DNA from: an uncultured Acetatifactor sp.
GTDB taxonomy: Bacteria; Bacillota; Clostridia; Lachnospirales; Lachnospiraceae
Assembly (NCBI GenBank): GCA_910586435.1
Contig: CAJUGT010000029.1
Span: forward strand, 1-35,105
Length of the DNA stretch: 35,105 bases
Direction: 5' to 3'
Made by a program: the position numbers and the translations under genes. Under the pieces are notes generated by a model that was not told the origin of the DNA, did not search any database, and saw only the letters and a list, made by a program, of their open reading frames with translations. This document shows, in pieces, positions 1 through 8,400 of the stretch. Each line of letters opens with the position of its first letter. Within the stretch, counting starts at the first letter, position 1.

Positions 1-100
1 CGAAAGTACTGTGTCTAAGCTTTTTGTAGGCGGTGGATTCCGTCTCCGGTCTAAGGGCGCCCTCAAGTGCTTTCGCAGCGATTCCCCCACCCCAGCCGCC
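1..100 (-). repeat. Structured repeat element B, partial copy (5' half), cut by window edge
   Basis: Read on the minus strand from 100 to 1, this is nearly identical to 24818-24917. It has the G-rich outer-stem strand (100-81), then the invariant internal-loop block, the stem-3 and stem-4 strands, and the conserved apical AGTACTT loop. The 3' half lies beyond the left edge. It points away from the second copy at 318-493. No ORF of protein-like composition lies in it. What is seen is the sequence match; the structured-RNA interpretation comes from comparing the two complete copies. Confidence 0.8.
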
Positions 101-317
101 TGCATTTTCGCAAGTGTTAGTATAAAAGAAAAAAGGGATGTGTCAAGTGGCAAATCAAACTGTAAATCAGACAGCAAGTCAAATGGTATACCTGTTGGCA
201 TATACTTATCTTGCGAAGTAAAAAAGTTGAGGATTTGAGGGATTGGAGAAAAAGTGATTTGCTGGCTCCAAACTACGCCATACCAGGTACCTATATTGTA
301 AAACTTTCAGAAACACA
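101..317. other. Spacer between the two inverted element copies; no gene seen
   Basis: A short stretch next to the partial copy (about 101-125) still matches the element's upstream flank near 24800-24817. The rest is unique, AT-richer sequence. I see no SD-led ORF, convincing promoter or terminator in it. Confidence 0.5.
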
Positions 318-493
318 GGCGTCCGGGGCATGGGGGGTTACGTGAACGCACCGGAGGGCGCCCTTAGACCGGAGATGAAATCCAGCGTCTACGAAGGCTT
401 GGACACAGTACTTACGTGTCCTAGCCGCAGTTGACGCTTAGTTCATCGGAGGCGTTGCCCGAGCCGAACGTAACCCCCCATGCCCCAGACGCC
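318..493 (+). repeat. Structured repeat element B, complete copy 1 (candidate structured RNA)
   Basis: The outer stem 318-343 pairs with 468-493 over 26 bp with one mismatch. GGGC and GCC at 356-362 can pair with 451-460. GATGAA 374-379 pairs with TTCATC 442-447. AGCGTC 384-389 pairs with GACGCT 433-438. GGCT 396-399 and GGACAC 401-406 pair with 416-421 and AGCC 423-426 around an AGTACTT loop. The copy at 24818-24993 is co-linear (add 24500). It has different bases in the outer stem, stem 3 and stem 4 but pairs equally well. The blocks at 360-373 and 448-460 are almost unchanged between copies. I do not recognise the RNA family. Confidence 0.75.
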
Positions 494-585
494 GTCCCTT
501 TTGCCCGGGTCCCTTTTGCCCGGGTCCCTATCACCCGGGTCCCTTTCGCCCCGGTTCCTTTAACCTGGGTCCCTTTACTGCCCTG
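494..585 (+). repeat. Tandem 15-bp repeats in the tail of element B copy 1
   Basis: Six head-to-tail units of the form GTCCCTTTTGCCCGG run from 494 to about 585, with growing divergence. Because 15 is a multiple of three, an ORF (431-643) reads through as repeated VPFAR pentapeptides; I regard that as a by-product. The other complete copy has only about three such units (24994-25040), so unit number varies between copies. Confidence 0.8.
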
Positions 586-595
586 GAAGAAGCCC

Positions 596-630
596 GCAGC
601 CCACCTGGCCCTATCAGATGTGAACAGCAG
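596..630 (+). repeat. Degenerate right end (terminal inverted repeat) of element copy 1
   Basis: This matches the right terminal repeat at 25047-25081 at about 23 of 35 positions, including the ACCTGGC..CT core and the terminal AACAG. The sequence just inside it (GCCCTGGAAGAAGCC, 580-594) matches, inverted, the left arm of the 24680 element. It therefore looks like a decayed element end. Confidence 0.5.
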
Positions 631-669
631 CGAATCGCAATGATATTAAACTGAAAAATGTAAAAAGGA

Positions 670-698
670 TTGCATATTTACACAAGATATTTTATAAT
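670..698 (+). promoter_or_regulatory. Sigma-A-type promoter for the 868 gene
   Basis: TTGCAT (670-675), a 17-bp spacer and TATAAT (693-698) fit the vegetative consensus. Transcription would start near 705, leaving a leader of about 160 nt before the ATG at 868. It lies just downstream of the repeat element. Confidence 0.7.
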
Positions 699-867
699 GG
701 GAAAAGACGCCCAAGGGTTCCGGAAATGGATTTTACGCCGCTCCGGACTATTTTGGTGGCATACTGTCTAATTTTGCTACACCTGAGTATATGCGCAATC
801 AGAATTCCTTGTATATCGGAGGTTCCGCTTTTCTATCACCAAAAATCACAGAAAGGAAACAATACAG

Positions 868-3411
868 ATGAAACTTCATTTTCTCGGCGGCGCCATGGAA
901 ATTGGAGGCAGCTGCATTTATTTCAGAATCGCGGACAAAGGTATCTTAATGGATGCCGGAATCCGGCAATCCGGCGCGAAAGATCCTCTTCCCGACTTCC
1001 TTACCATACAGAAACAGGGGGGACTGGATGCCATTATTGTGAGTCATGCGCACATGGATCATATCGGGACACTTCCGATTATCAGCAAAGCATATCCTAA
1101 CGCGCGCATTTATATGACATCTATGACAGCGGATTTGACCCGTGTGCTTTTGTATGACAGTTTGAAGATTATGAACTACAGGGAGAACGAAATCCCACAC
1201 TATTCCGAACGGGACGTGCTTTCCATGCTGGGAAGAATTCAGACAGTGGGGTATCAGATACCCTTTCCTGTCTTTGAGGGGTTTACCATGACTTTTTACC
1301 CGGCGGGGCATATTGCGGGGGCATCCTGTATTTACCTTGCCACGGAGGAAGGAACCATTTTCTATTCAGGGGATTTTTCCGCTTTTTCCCAACGTACCAT
1401 AGAAGGGATAAGCATTCCCAAACTGCGCCCGGATATTGCCATAGTGGAGGCCACTTATGGAAACAGGCTTCATGCCAATCGCCAGGTGGAGGAAAAACGT
1501 CTGGTGGATCTGGTAAAGGAATGCATCCTGGAAAGGAAAAAGATATTGATTCCTGTGTTTGCCTTAGGACGGGCACAGGAGGTACTGCTGATTGTGCGTG
1601 CCGCAATTCAGAATGGGGAGATACCAGGAGTTCCTGTCTATGTGGATGGCATGGTAAGAGATATCAATATTATGTATACCAGGAATCCTGTGTACCTGAA
1701 GAACTCCTTAAGCAAGCGTATTTTGCGGGGCAATGAGCCTTTTTATACCAAAGAAATTCAGCCTGTGGCGGCAACCCAAAAGAGAGAGGAACTGATAAAT
1801 ACCGCTGAGCCCGCTATTTTCCTGTCCAGTTCAGGTATGCTTACCGGGGGGCCAAGCGCTCTGTACGCAAAGCTTCTGGCTGCGTCGGAGAATGCCTGCA
1901 TTATTATCACCGGATACCAGGATGAGGAATCGCCGGGGCGTCAGCTTCTGAACCTTTTGGAGAATACGGGAGAGCGGAACCTGACGCTGAATGGCAGTAC
2001 CATTCCTGTTAATTGCCGTATTGAACAGGTGGGATTATCTGCCCATGGGGATAAATCTGAGATTATGGCTTTGGTGGAAAGGCTGTCCGCCAGACGGATT
2101 TTCCTGGTCCATGGCAATCCAGACGCTATGGACGAACTTGGCAAGGAACTGTCCGCCGAAGATTTCCGCAGACAGATTTTCCTCCCGGAGTGCGGGCAGT
2201 TTTATGAATTTACGCTCCATGACAAAAGAAAACAGAATTCTTTTCGGCCCGGGTTTACAATGGGGATGCAAAGGGAATATGTTCAAGGGGATGAAAAGAG
2301 ACTTTGGGACTTTTGGCAGGAGCATTATGCCGGAATGCGTTTCGCCATATCACAGATTGCGTATATCTGGTATGGGAGGGAGGTGTCCGACACGGCAATT
2401 CTTCAGGAGATGCAGGAATTGCTGTGGAACAGCTGCTATTTTGCGCCAAATACCAAGCGTCTTTTTCTGCTGGAGGCCAATACGCCGGAAAAGGTGGCGT
2501 CGTCCCTTACACCCAGAGAATTAACGCAGCAGGAACTGAGCACGCAGATAGAAATATATTTTGCAAATTGTCCTTACCGCAAAATCAGTTATCACGGTAC
2601 ACGCAGGGAAGTAATGCTGCAATTTGATTATCCGGATACCCAGGATGCTGCGGAATTTAGAAAGAGGGCTGCCGAATTTAACGCCGCAACCGGATGGACT
2701 GTCAAAATCAGCCCGTCCATGAACCATAACGCTGCGTCCTTGCTGCTTTCGCTGATGTTTGGAGCGAGACTGCTCAAAACATCCTATTATACGGAAAAAA
2801 AATGCTATGTGATTACCTTGGACAGTTATCGGCCGGAAGAGGACAGGAAGGCTGCGGAACGATTTCAGTCAGATACGGGGTGGCTTCTGACTGTGAGCGG
2901 GCAGCAGCATAACAATGTATGTGAGTCCTGGGGCGCGGAGACGGCCGGAGAGGGAGAAGGCGCAGGCGGCAGCTTTTTTCGTCCTGCCAGTGACTGTGTG
3001 GAAACAGCTGAACAAAATATGGCTTTTGATTGCATTGATCAGGTATTTGCCAAACTGCCCCATAAACCGGATAAAAAGAGTCTGAAACAGGATGGGGATG
3101 GAAAATACATGGAAATCAGCTTTGTTTCTCCGGCAATTGGGCACAGGTACCGGGAGCATCTTCAGTCTTTGTCCGATAGTATCGGTTGGCGGATTCGGAT
3201 TGCGGACAAGGTAAATCAGAATGAACTGTCCAGGACAGCCCAGCTTCTCTGTATGAAATATGAGATTCCCCTTGCCAAAAATCCTTCCTACCTTCCGGGG
3301 CGCAAAACCATTCAGTTGAAAACCGCGCCGCCTCATTGCCCGGAAAAGCATGGAAGAGCAAGAGAGGAATTTCGGGAAATCACAGGATGCGAGTGCGTTT
3401 TTGTGCAGTAG
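868..3411 (+). CDS. Beta-CASP metallo-beta-lactamase family RNA hydrolase with a duplicated C-terminal module
   Basis: 847 aa. The first 450 or so residues are a complete metallo-beta-lactamase/beta-CASP nuclease. The metal motif HAHMDH is at 60-65, followed by GHIAGAS, YSGDFS, EATYGNR, a beta-CASP segment (SSSGMLTGGPS) and the RNA-specificity motif GLSAHGDKSE with a late LVHGN. Family members such as RNase J and CPSF73 homologues cut or trim RNA; the substrate here is unknown. The C-terminal 400 residues are not a domain I recognise. They contain two related modules, about 582-677 and 748-847, joined by a Gly/Glu-rich linker; each shows an (T/I)GW(T/R) motif, then N.N, then an S-Y-aromatic strand and a final E.F...TG. 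Start: AAGGAA at 853-858, 9 nt before ATG. The ABC exporter follows after 32 bp, so the pair is probably co-transcribed. Confidence 0.85.
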   Translation: MKLHFLGGAMEIGGSCIYFRIADKGILMDAGIRQSGAKDPLPDFLTIQKQGGLDAIIVSHAHMDHIGTLPIISKAYPNARIYMTSMTADLTRVLLYDSLKIMNYRENEIPHYSERDVLSMLGRIQTVGYQIPFPVFEGFTMTFYPAGHIAGASCIYLATEEGTIFYSGDFSAFSQRTIEGISIPKLRPDIAIVEATYGNRLHANRQVEEKRLVDLVKECILERKKILIPVFALGRAQEVLLIVRAAIQNGEIPGVPVYVDGMVRDINIMYTRNPVYLKNSLSKRILRGNEPFYTKEIQPVAATQKREELINTAEPAIFLSSSGMLTGGPSALYAKLLAASENACIIITGYQDEESPGRQLLNLLENTGERNLTLNGSTIPVNCRIEQVGLSAHGDKSEIMALVERLSARRIFLVHGNPDAMDELGKELSAEDFRRQIFLPECGQFYEFTLHDKRKQNSFRPGFTMGMQREYVQGDEKRLWDFWQEHYAGMRFAISQIAYIWYGREVSDTAILQEMQELLWNSCYFAPNTKRLFLLEANTPEKVASSLTPRELTQQELSTQIEIYFANCPYRKISYHGTRREVMLQFDYPDTQDAAEFRKRAAEFNAATGWTVKISPSMNHNAASLLLSLMFGARLLKTSYYTEKKCYVITLDSYRPEEDRKAAERFQSDTGWLLTVSGQQHNNVCESWGAETAGEGEGAGGSFFRPASDCVETAEQNMAFDCIDQVFAKLPHKPDKKSLKQDGDGKYMEISFVSPAIGHRYREHLQSLSDSIGWRIRIADKVNQNELSRTAQLLCMKYEIPLAKNPSYLPGRKTIQLKTAPPHCPEKHGRAREEFREITGCECVFVQ

Positions 3412-3443
3412 GCACGCTCTAGGACAGGACCAGGAGGAACAGG

Positions 3444-5207
3444 ATGGAACAGGCATCAAAATATAAGGCGGGGGAATTGCTGCAAAGATTTTTTCCATAT
3501 TATAAAAAGTATTGGAAAATTGTGGTTATAGATTTATTTTGCGCAGGACTGACTACAGTATGTGAGATGCTTCTGCCCATGATGATTCGGTATATTACCA
3601 ATATGGGAATCAATGATCTGGGCGCCCTCAGTGTGGAAATCATTGTTCGGATTGGTCTGCTTTATCTGGCACTGCGGGTGATGGACGGTATGGCGAATTT
3701 TTATATGGCCTATACCGGACATGTGATGGGGACAAGGATTGAGACAGATATGCGGCGGGATGCCTATGAGCATCTCCAAAGCCTGTCAGATACCTTTTAC
3801 AGCAATACCAAGGTAGGGCAGATTATGGGGCGCATTACCAATGATCTGTTTGATGTGACGGAATTTTCACATCATTGTCCGGAGGAATTTTTTATCGCCG
3901 GGATTAAGGCGGTATTTTCCTTTGTAATTCTTTCTGGCATCAGCTTCTGGCTCACATTTTTATTGTTCCTGGTGGTTCCTGTGATGGTGGTGGTATGTGT
4001 CCGCATCAATCTGCGGCTGCGTGCGGCCTTCAGAGAACAGAGGGTTCAGATTGGGGAACTGAATGCCAGAATAGAAGACAGTTTGCTGGGGCAGAAGGTG
4101 GTAAAGGCATTCACCAATGAAGAAAAGGAAATAGGAAAGTTCGAGGAGGACAATCAGAATTTTTACCGAATTAAGAAGAAAACATATCGGTATATGGCGG
4201 CTTTTCAGACGACAACCAGGGCTTTTGACGGTCTTATGTATTTGGTAGTGATTGTGGCAGGCGGAATTTTCATGGTAAAAGGATTGATACTGCCTGGAGA
4301 TCTGGTGGCATATGTGATGTATGTGTCTACATTGATTGCCACCATCAGGAGAATTATTGAATTTGCGGAACAGTTTCAGAGAGGAATGACGGGAATTGAG
4401 CGCTTTGTGGAGATCATGGACAGCGAGATAGAGATTTTTGACGAACCGGGAGCAGTACACTGTGAGAGGGTGAAAGGGGAAATCGCTTTAAAAAATGTCA
4501 GTTTCGCCTATCCCGACGATCATAATACAGTCTTTCGCAATCTGAATCTTGAGATTCACGCAGGGGAGAAGATAGCCATCGTAGGCCCTTCCGGCGGCGG
4601 GAAAACCACACTCTGTAATTTGATACCCCGGTTTTACAACATTGACTCCGGGGAGATTATGCTGGATGGTCAGAATATTCGCCATTATACCCTTCGCAGT
4701 CTGCGTGGGAATATTGGTATGGTGCAGCAGGATGTGTATTTATTTTCAGGTACGGTATATGAAAATATTGCCTATGGCAGGGAGGGGGCTGCCAGGGAAG
4801 AGGTCATGGAGGCCGCGAAAAGGGCGGGCGCCCATGAGTTTATCCAGGCATTAAAGGACGGATATGACACTTATGTGGGAGAACGGGGAGTGAAGCTTTC
4901 CGGGGGACAGAAGCAGCGCATCAGCATTGCCAGAGTGTTCCTGAAAAATCCGCCCATATTAATTTTGGATGAAGCCACTTCCGCATTGGACAATGAGAGC
5001 GAGTTCCAGGTGGCAAAATCCCTGCGGGAACTGGCTGAAGGAAGGACAACGGTGACAATCGCCCACAGGCTTTCCAGCATACGCAATTCCGACCGAATCC
5101 TGGTGCTGACGGAGGATGGGATTGTGGAGGAGGGCAACCATGAGCAATTACTTGCCAGAAAGGGAATTTATCACCATTTCTATATGACAGCAAACGAAAT
5201 AAAATAA
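3444..5207 (+). CDS. ABC exporter, fused permease and ATPase
   Basis: 587 aa, the standard length for a half-size type IV exporter that works as a homo- or heterodimer. Residues 1-320 form six membrane segments with the usual coupling region. Residues about 335-580 are the nucleotide-binding domain, with Walker A GPSGGGKTT, signature LSGGQKQR, Walker B ILILDEATSALD and the switch histidine in IAHRLSSI. Substrate cannot be read from sequence; drugs, lipids or peptides are typical of the family. AGGAGG lies 7 nt before ATG. It is downstream of the beta-CASP gene and ends at a strong terminator. No partner half-transporter is present, which favours a homodimer. Confidence 0.9.
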   Translation: MEQASKYKAGELLQRFFPYYKKYWKIVVIDLFCAGLTTVCEMLLPMMIRYITNMGINDLGALSVEIIVRIGLLYLALRVMDGMANFYMAYTGHVMGTRIETDMRRDAYEHLQSLSDTFYSNTKVGQIMGRITNDLFDVTEFSHHCPEEFFIAGIKAVFSFVILSGISFWLTFLLFLVVPVMVVVCVRINLRLRAAFREQRVQIGELNARIEDSLLGQKVVKAFTNEEKEIGKFEEDNQNFYRIKKKTYRYMAAFQTTTRAFDGLMYLVVIVAGGIFMVKGLILPGDLVAYVMYVSTLIATIRRIIEFAEQFQRGMTGIERFVEIMDSEIEIFDEPGAVHCERVKGEIALKNVSFAYPDDHNTVFRNLNLEIHAGEKIAIVGPSGGGKTTLCNLIPRFYNIDSGEIMLDGQNIRHYTLRSLRGNIGMVQQDVYLFSGTVYENIAYGREGAAREEVMEAAKRAGAHEFIQALKDGYDTYVGERGVKLSGGQKQRISIARVFLKNPPILILDEATSALDNESEFQVAKSLRELAEGRTTVTIAHRLSSIRNSDRILVLTEDGIVEEGNHEQLLARKGIYHHFYMTANEIK

Positions 5208-5235
5208 ATTTGGAGAGCAGTGCCAATCCATTCCA

Positions 5236-5280
5236 AAGTGTAAAGCCATTGGAGCAGCAATGGCTTTGCGCTTTTTTCTT
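5236..5280 (+). terminator. Rho-independent terminator after the ABC exporter
   Basis: AAGTGTAAAGCCATTG (5236-5251) pairs with CAATGGCTTTGCGCTT (5258-5273), 16 bp with two wobble pairs. The loop is GAGCAG and a T-rich tail follows (5272-5280). It separates the upstream operon from addA. Confidence 0.9.
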
Positions 5281-5295
5281 AACCGGATGGAAGAT

Positions 5296-5342
5296 TGGGC
5301 ACCGCAGTGAAGAGAACGTTCCCACAAGCAGGAACTGGAATA
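5296..5342 (+). repeat. Partial copy of hairpin repeat A
   Basis: GGCACCG..AGTGAAGAGA and a later GGAACTGGAAT reproduce the 3' third of the full repeat at 5350-5450, with an insertion between them. The arrangement resembles the tandem copies before rqcH and suggests a decayed upstream unit. Confidence 0.55.
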
Positions 5343-5349
5343 ATTAAAA

Positions 5350-5450
5350 CAGTCTCGTAACGGAGGTGCCCGGAAGGGTTTTCAGACGCGAAAGCGGCTG
5401 AATAACCCTTCCCTCATAGGGGCACCGAAGTGAAGAGACGGAACTGGAAT
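5350..5450 (+). repeat. Hairpin repeat A, full copy in the addA leader
   Basis: This folds into one long rod: GTCTC 5352-5356 with GAGAC 5435-5439, GGTGCCC 5365-5371 with GGGCACC 5420-5426, GGAAGGGTT 5372-5380 with 5404-5412, TTCAG 5381-5385 with CTGAA 5398-5402, and a CGC-GAAA-GCG tetraloop at the tip. It runs directly into the AGGAGG of addA (5451-5456). The same repeat, in the same orientation and the same distance from the SD, precedes rqcH. It could act on transcript stability or translation, or be a mobile repeat; the sequence alone does not decide. Confidence 0.85.
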
Positions 5451-5461
5451 AGGAGGCTTTT

Positions 5462-8400
5462 ATGGGGGTAACATTTACACCGGAACAGCAAAACGCCATT
5501 GATTTGCATGGCTGTAACATCCTGGTGTCTGCTGCCGCAGGAAGCGGCAAGACGGCGGTATTGACGGAACGAATTATCCGCAGGGTCTGTGATGAGACCC
5601 ATCCTGTGGATATTGACCGCCTTTTGGTGGTGACTTTTACCAATGCGGCGGCGGCGGAAATGCGTGAAAGAATTGCGGCCGGAATCTCCAGAAAACTCAT
5701 TGAAAACCCGGAATCCGCGCATATCCAAAAGCAGGCGACGCTTTTGCACAATGCGCAGATTACCACCATTGACAGCTTTTGCCTGTTCCTTTTGCGGAAT
5801 CATTTTAATGAAATCGGTCTGGACCCGGCCTTCCGCATTGCTGATGAGGGAGAGATGAAACTCCTTGGGCAGGAGGTTTTGAAAGAGCTGTTTGAGGACT
5901 TTTACGCTTCCGGGGATGAGGCATTCCGATTTTGTGTGGAATATTTTTGTCCCAGCGGAAAGGAAAGCGTATTAGAACAGCATATTCTGAATCTGTCCAG
6001 ATACGCCGCCAGCTTTCCGTGGCCGGATCAGTGGCTTCAGGAGCGCAGGGGAGATTACGACGCGGAGACAGTGGAAGAATTGTGTACAGGCAGCTGCGGG
6101 ACATATCTTATGAGTCATTTGCGCAGTATGACCGAGGGCTGCGTCCAAAAGCTGGACAGGGTAAGAAGACTCTGTGAGGCTCCGGATGGGCCTTATATGT
6201 ATGGAACATTGGTGGAGGAAGAGCTGGAAGGATTGCAGGGACTCCTGAAATGTTCCTCTTTGGAGGAATATGGAGTAAAGCTCTCCGGAATCACCTTTGG
6301 CAGACTCCCTTCTAAAAAGGATGACAGCGTGTCCGCAGCCAAAAGGGAACTGGCGAAGACAATGCGGGCGGAGGTAAAGGAAGCCCTGCAAAAGCTGGAA
6401 GAGCGTTATTTTGCCACGCCCCTGGAACTTGCGCTGCGGCAGGGGGCGGCCTGCCGGGAACCCATAAGCACATTGATAGATCTGGTGCTGGATTTTCACA
6501 GGCGCATGGGGGAGAGAAAACAGGAAAAGAAGATCATAGACTTCTCCGACATGGAGCATTACGCCCTGGACATTCTGCTCAAGCGCAGGGAAGACGGCAC
6601 AGTGGAACCCAGTGCGGTGGCCCTGGAATATAGAGAGCATTTTGTTGAGATTCTCATAGATGAATATCAGGACAGCAATATTGTTCAGGAATATCTGCTG
6701 AAAGCGGTTTCCGGTGAAGAGACCGGCAAATATAACCGGTTCCTGGTGGGGGATGTAAAGCAGAGCATTTATAAATTCCGCCTGGCCAGACCGGAACTGT
6801 TCCTGGAGAAATATAACGAGTATGAGTCTGCTGCGGCAGGGGGGGAAGAAGCGTTCCAGGGGCAGGGGGCCATGGGAGAAGCTGAAACGACTGCGCTTCG
6901 CAGCGGCTGCCTGAGAATTGATTTGTCCAGAAATTTTCGCAGCCGAAGGGAAGTGATAGAGGCCGTAAATGATGTGTTTGGCAGACTGATGAGTGAAAAA
7001 GTGGGCAAAATTCCTTATGATGAAAGAGCGGCCCTATACCCCGGCGCGGAATATCCCCGGAGCGAGGGCTGTGAAAGTGAACTTTTGCTGGTGGAGAAGC
7101 CTGACAGAGAAGGGGAAATGGGGGATAAAGAAGCGGAGGCATTGACCATTGCCAGGAAAATCCGGGAATTGTGCGTGTCTTTTCAGGTATTGGATAAGGA
7201 AAGCGGGGAACTGCGGCCGGTAAAATACAGTGACATGGTGATATTGCTGCGAACCAACAGCGGCTGGGACGAAGAGTTTAAGGCGGTGCTTGAAAAGGAG
7301 GGGATACCAGTATATATCACTTCCAAGACGGGGTACTTTGCCGCGACAGAAGTACAGGATCTCTTACAGTTTTTGCGTGTGCTGGACAATCCATGCCAGG
7401 ATATACCGCTGTTTGGAGTGATGAAGTCCATGTTTGGCGGTTTTACCGATGAGGAAATAGCCAGGATACGCAGTCAGAAAAAAGACTGCGGACTGTATGA
7501 GGCGTTAAAGGCATTTGCGCAATGGGAATTTGCGCAATGGGAGAGTGGGGGCAGAGAAGCAAAAACGCCCCAGGAACCGGATCTGACCCGGGAGGGGCAT
7601 TGGACTCAGATAGCGGAAGAGGCGGGGCAGGCAATGCCAGATCAGGCTGTGGAACAGGGAGGGGAAAGCCAGAAGGTGTCCCTGGAGGAACGGGCCAGGA
7701 CGTTTTTGGATATGATTGCCGCCTACCGAAGGTGTACCGTATATCTTCCCATTCGGGAATTATTGTCCAAACTGGTGGAAGATTTCGGCTATCTGGATTA
7801 TGTGACGGCGCTTCCCGCAGGGGGAAAACGGCGTGCCAATGTGGAGATGCTTTTTACCAAGGCATCGGATTTTGAGAAGACCAGCTATTTTGGCCTGTTC
7901 CATTTTATCAGATACATGGAACAGTTGGAAAAATACGATGTTGATTACGGAGAAGCCGGTCTTTTGGATGAAAATGCGGATGTGGTGCGCATTATGAGTA
8001 TTCATAAGAGCAAAGGGCTTGAATTTCCGGTTACTTTTGTGGCCGGCATGAATAAGCGATTTAATATGCAGGATGTAAACCAGTCATTGATTCTGGATAT
8101 GGATTTGGGTCTTGCCATTGACTATGTGGACCCCAAAAGACGCATTCGTAATAAGACCCTCAGGCGCATGGCGCTGTCGGGGAAACTTAGGGAGGAAAGT
8201 CTTTCGGAAGAGCTTCGTGTATTGTATGTGGCTATGACAAGAGCCAGGGAAAAGCTGATACTTACAGGGGTGACGGAAAAGGCCGCAAGCCGTTTTGAGC
8301 AGTGTTGCCTGTTGTATGAGCAGGGCTTGGAGAGACTGACCTATATGGAATTTATGGAGGCGGGGAGTTACCTGGATTTTCTGCTGCCGGTGCTGCCCGG

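Noticed and set aside
431..643. 70-codon ORF with repeated VPFAR pentapeptides
   Set aside because: It is the translation of the 15-bp tandem repeats in the element tail; no SD, and the reading comes from a unit length divisible by three.
726..1100. 124-codon ORF overlapping the start of the beta-CASP gene
   Set aside because: Out of frame with a clear conserved gene; composition is that of a shadow frame.
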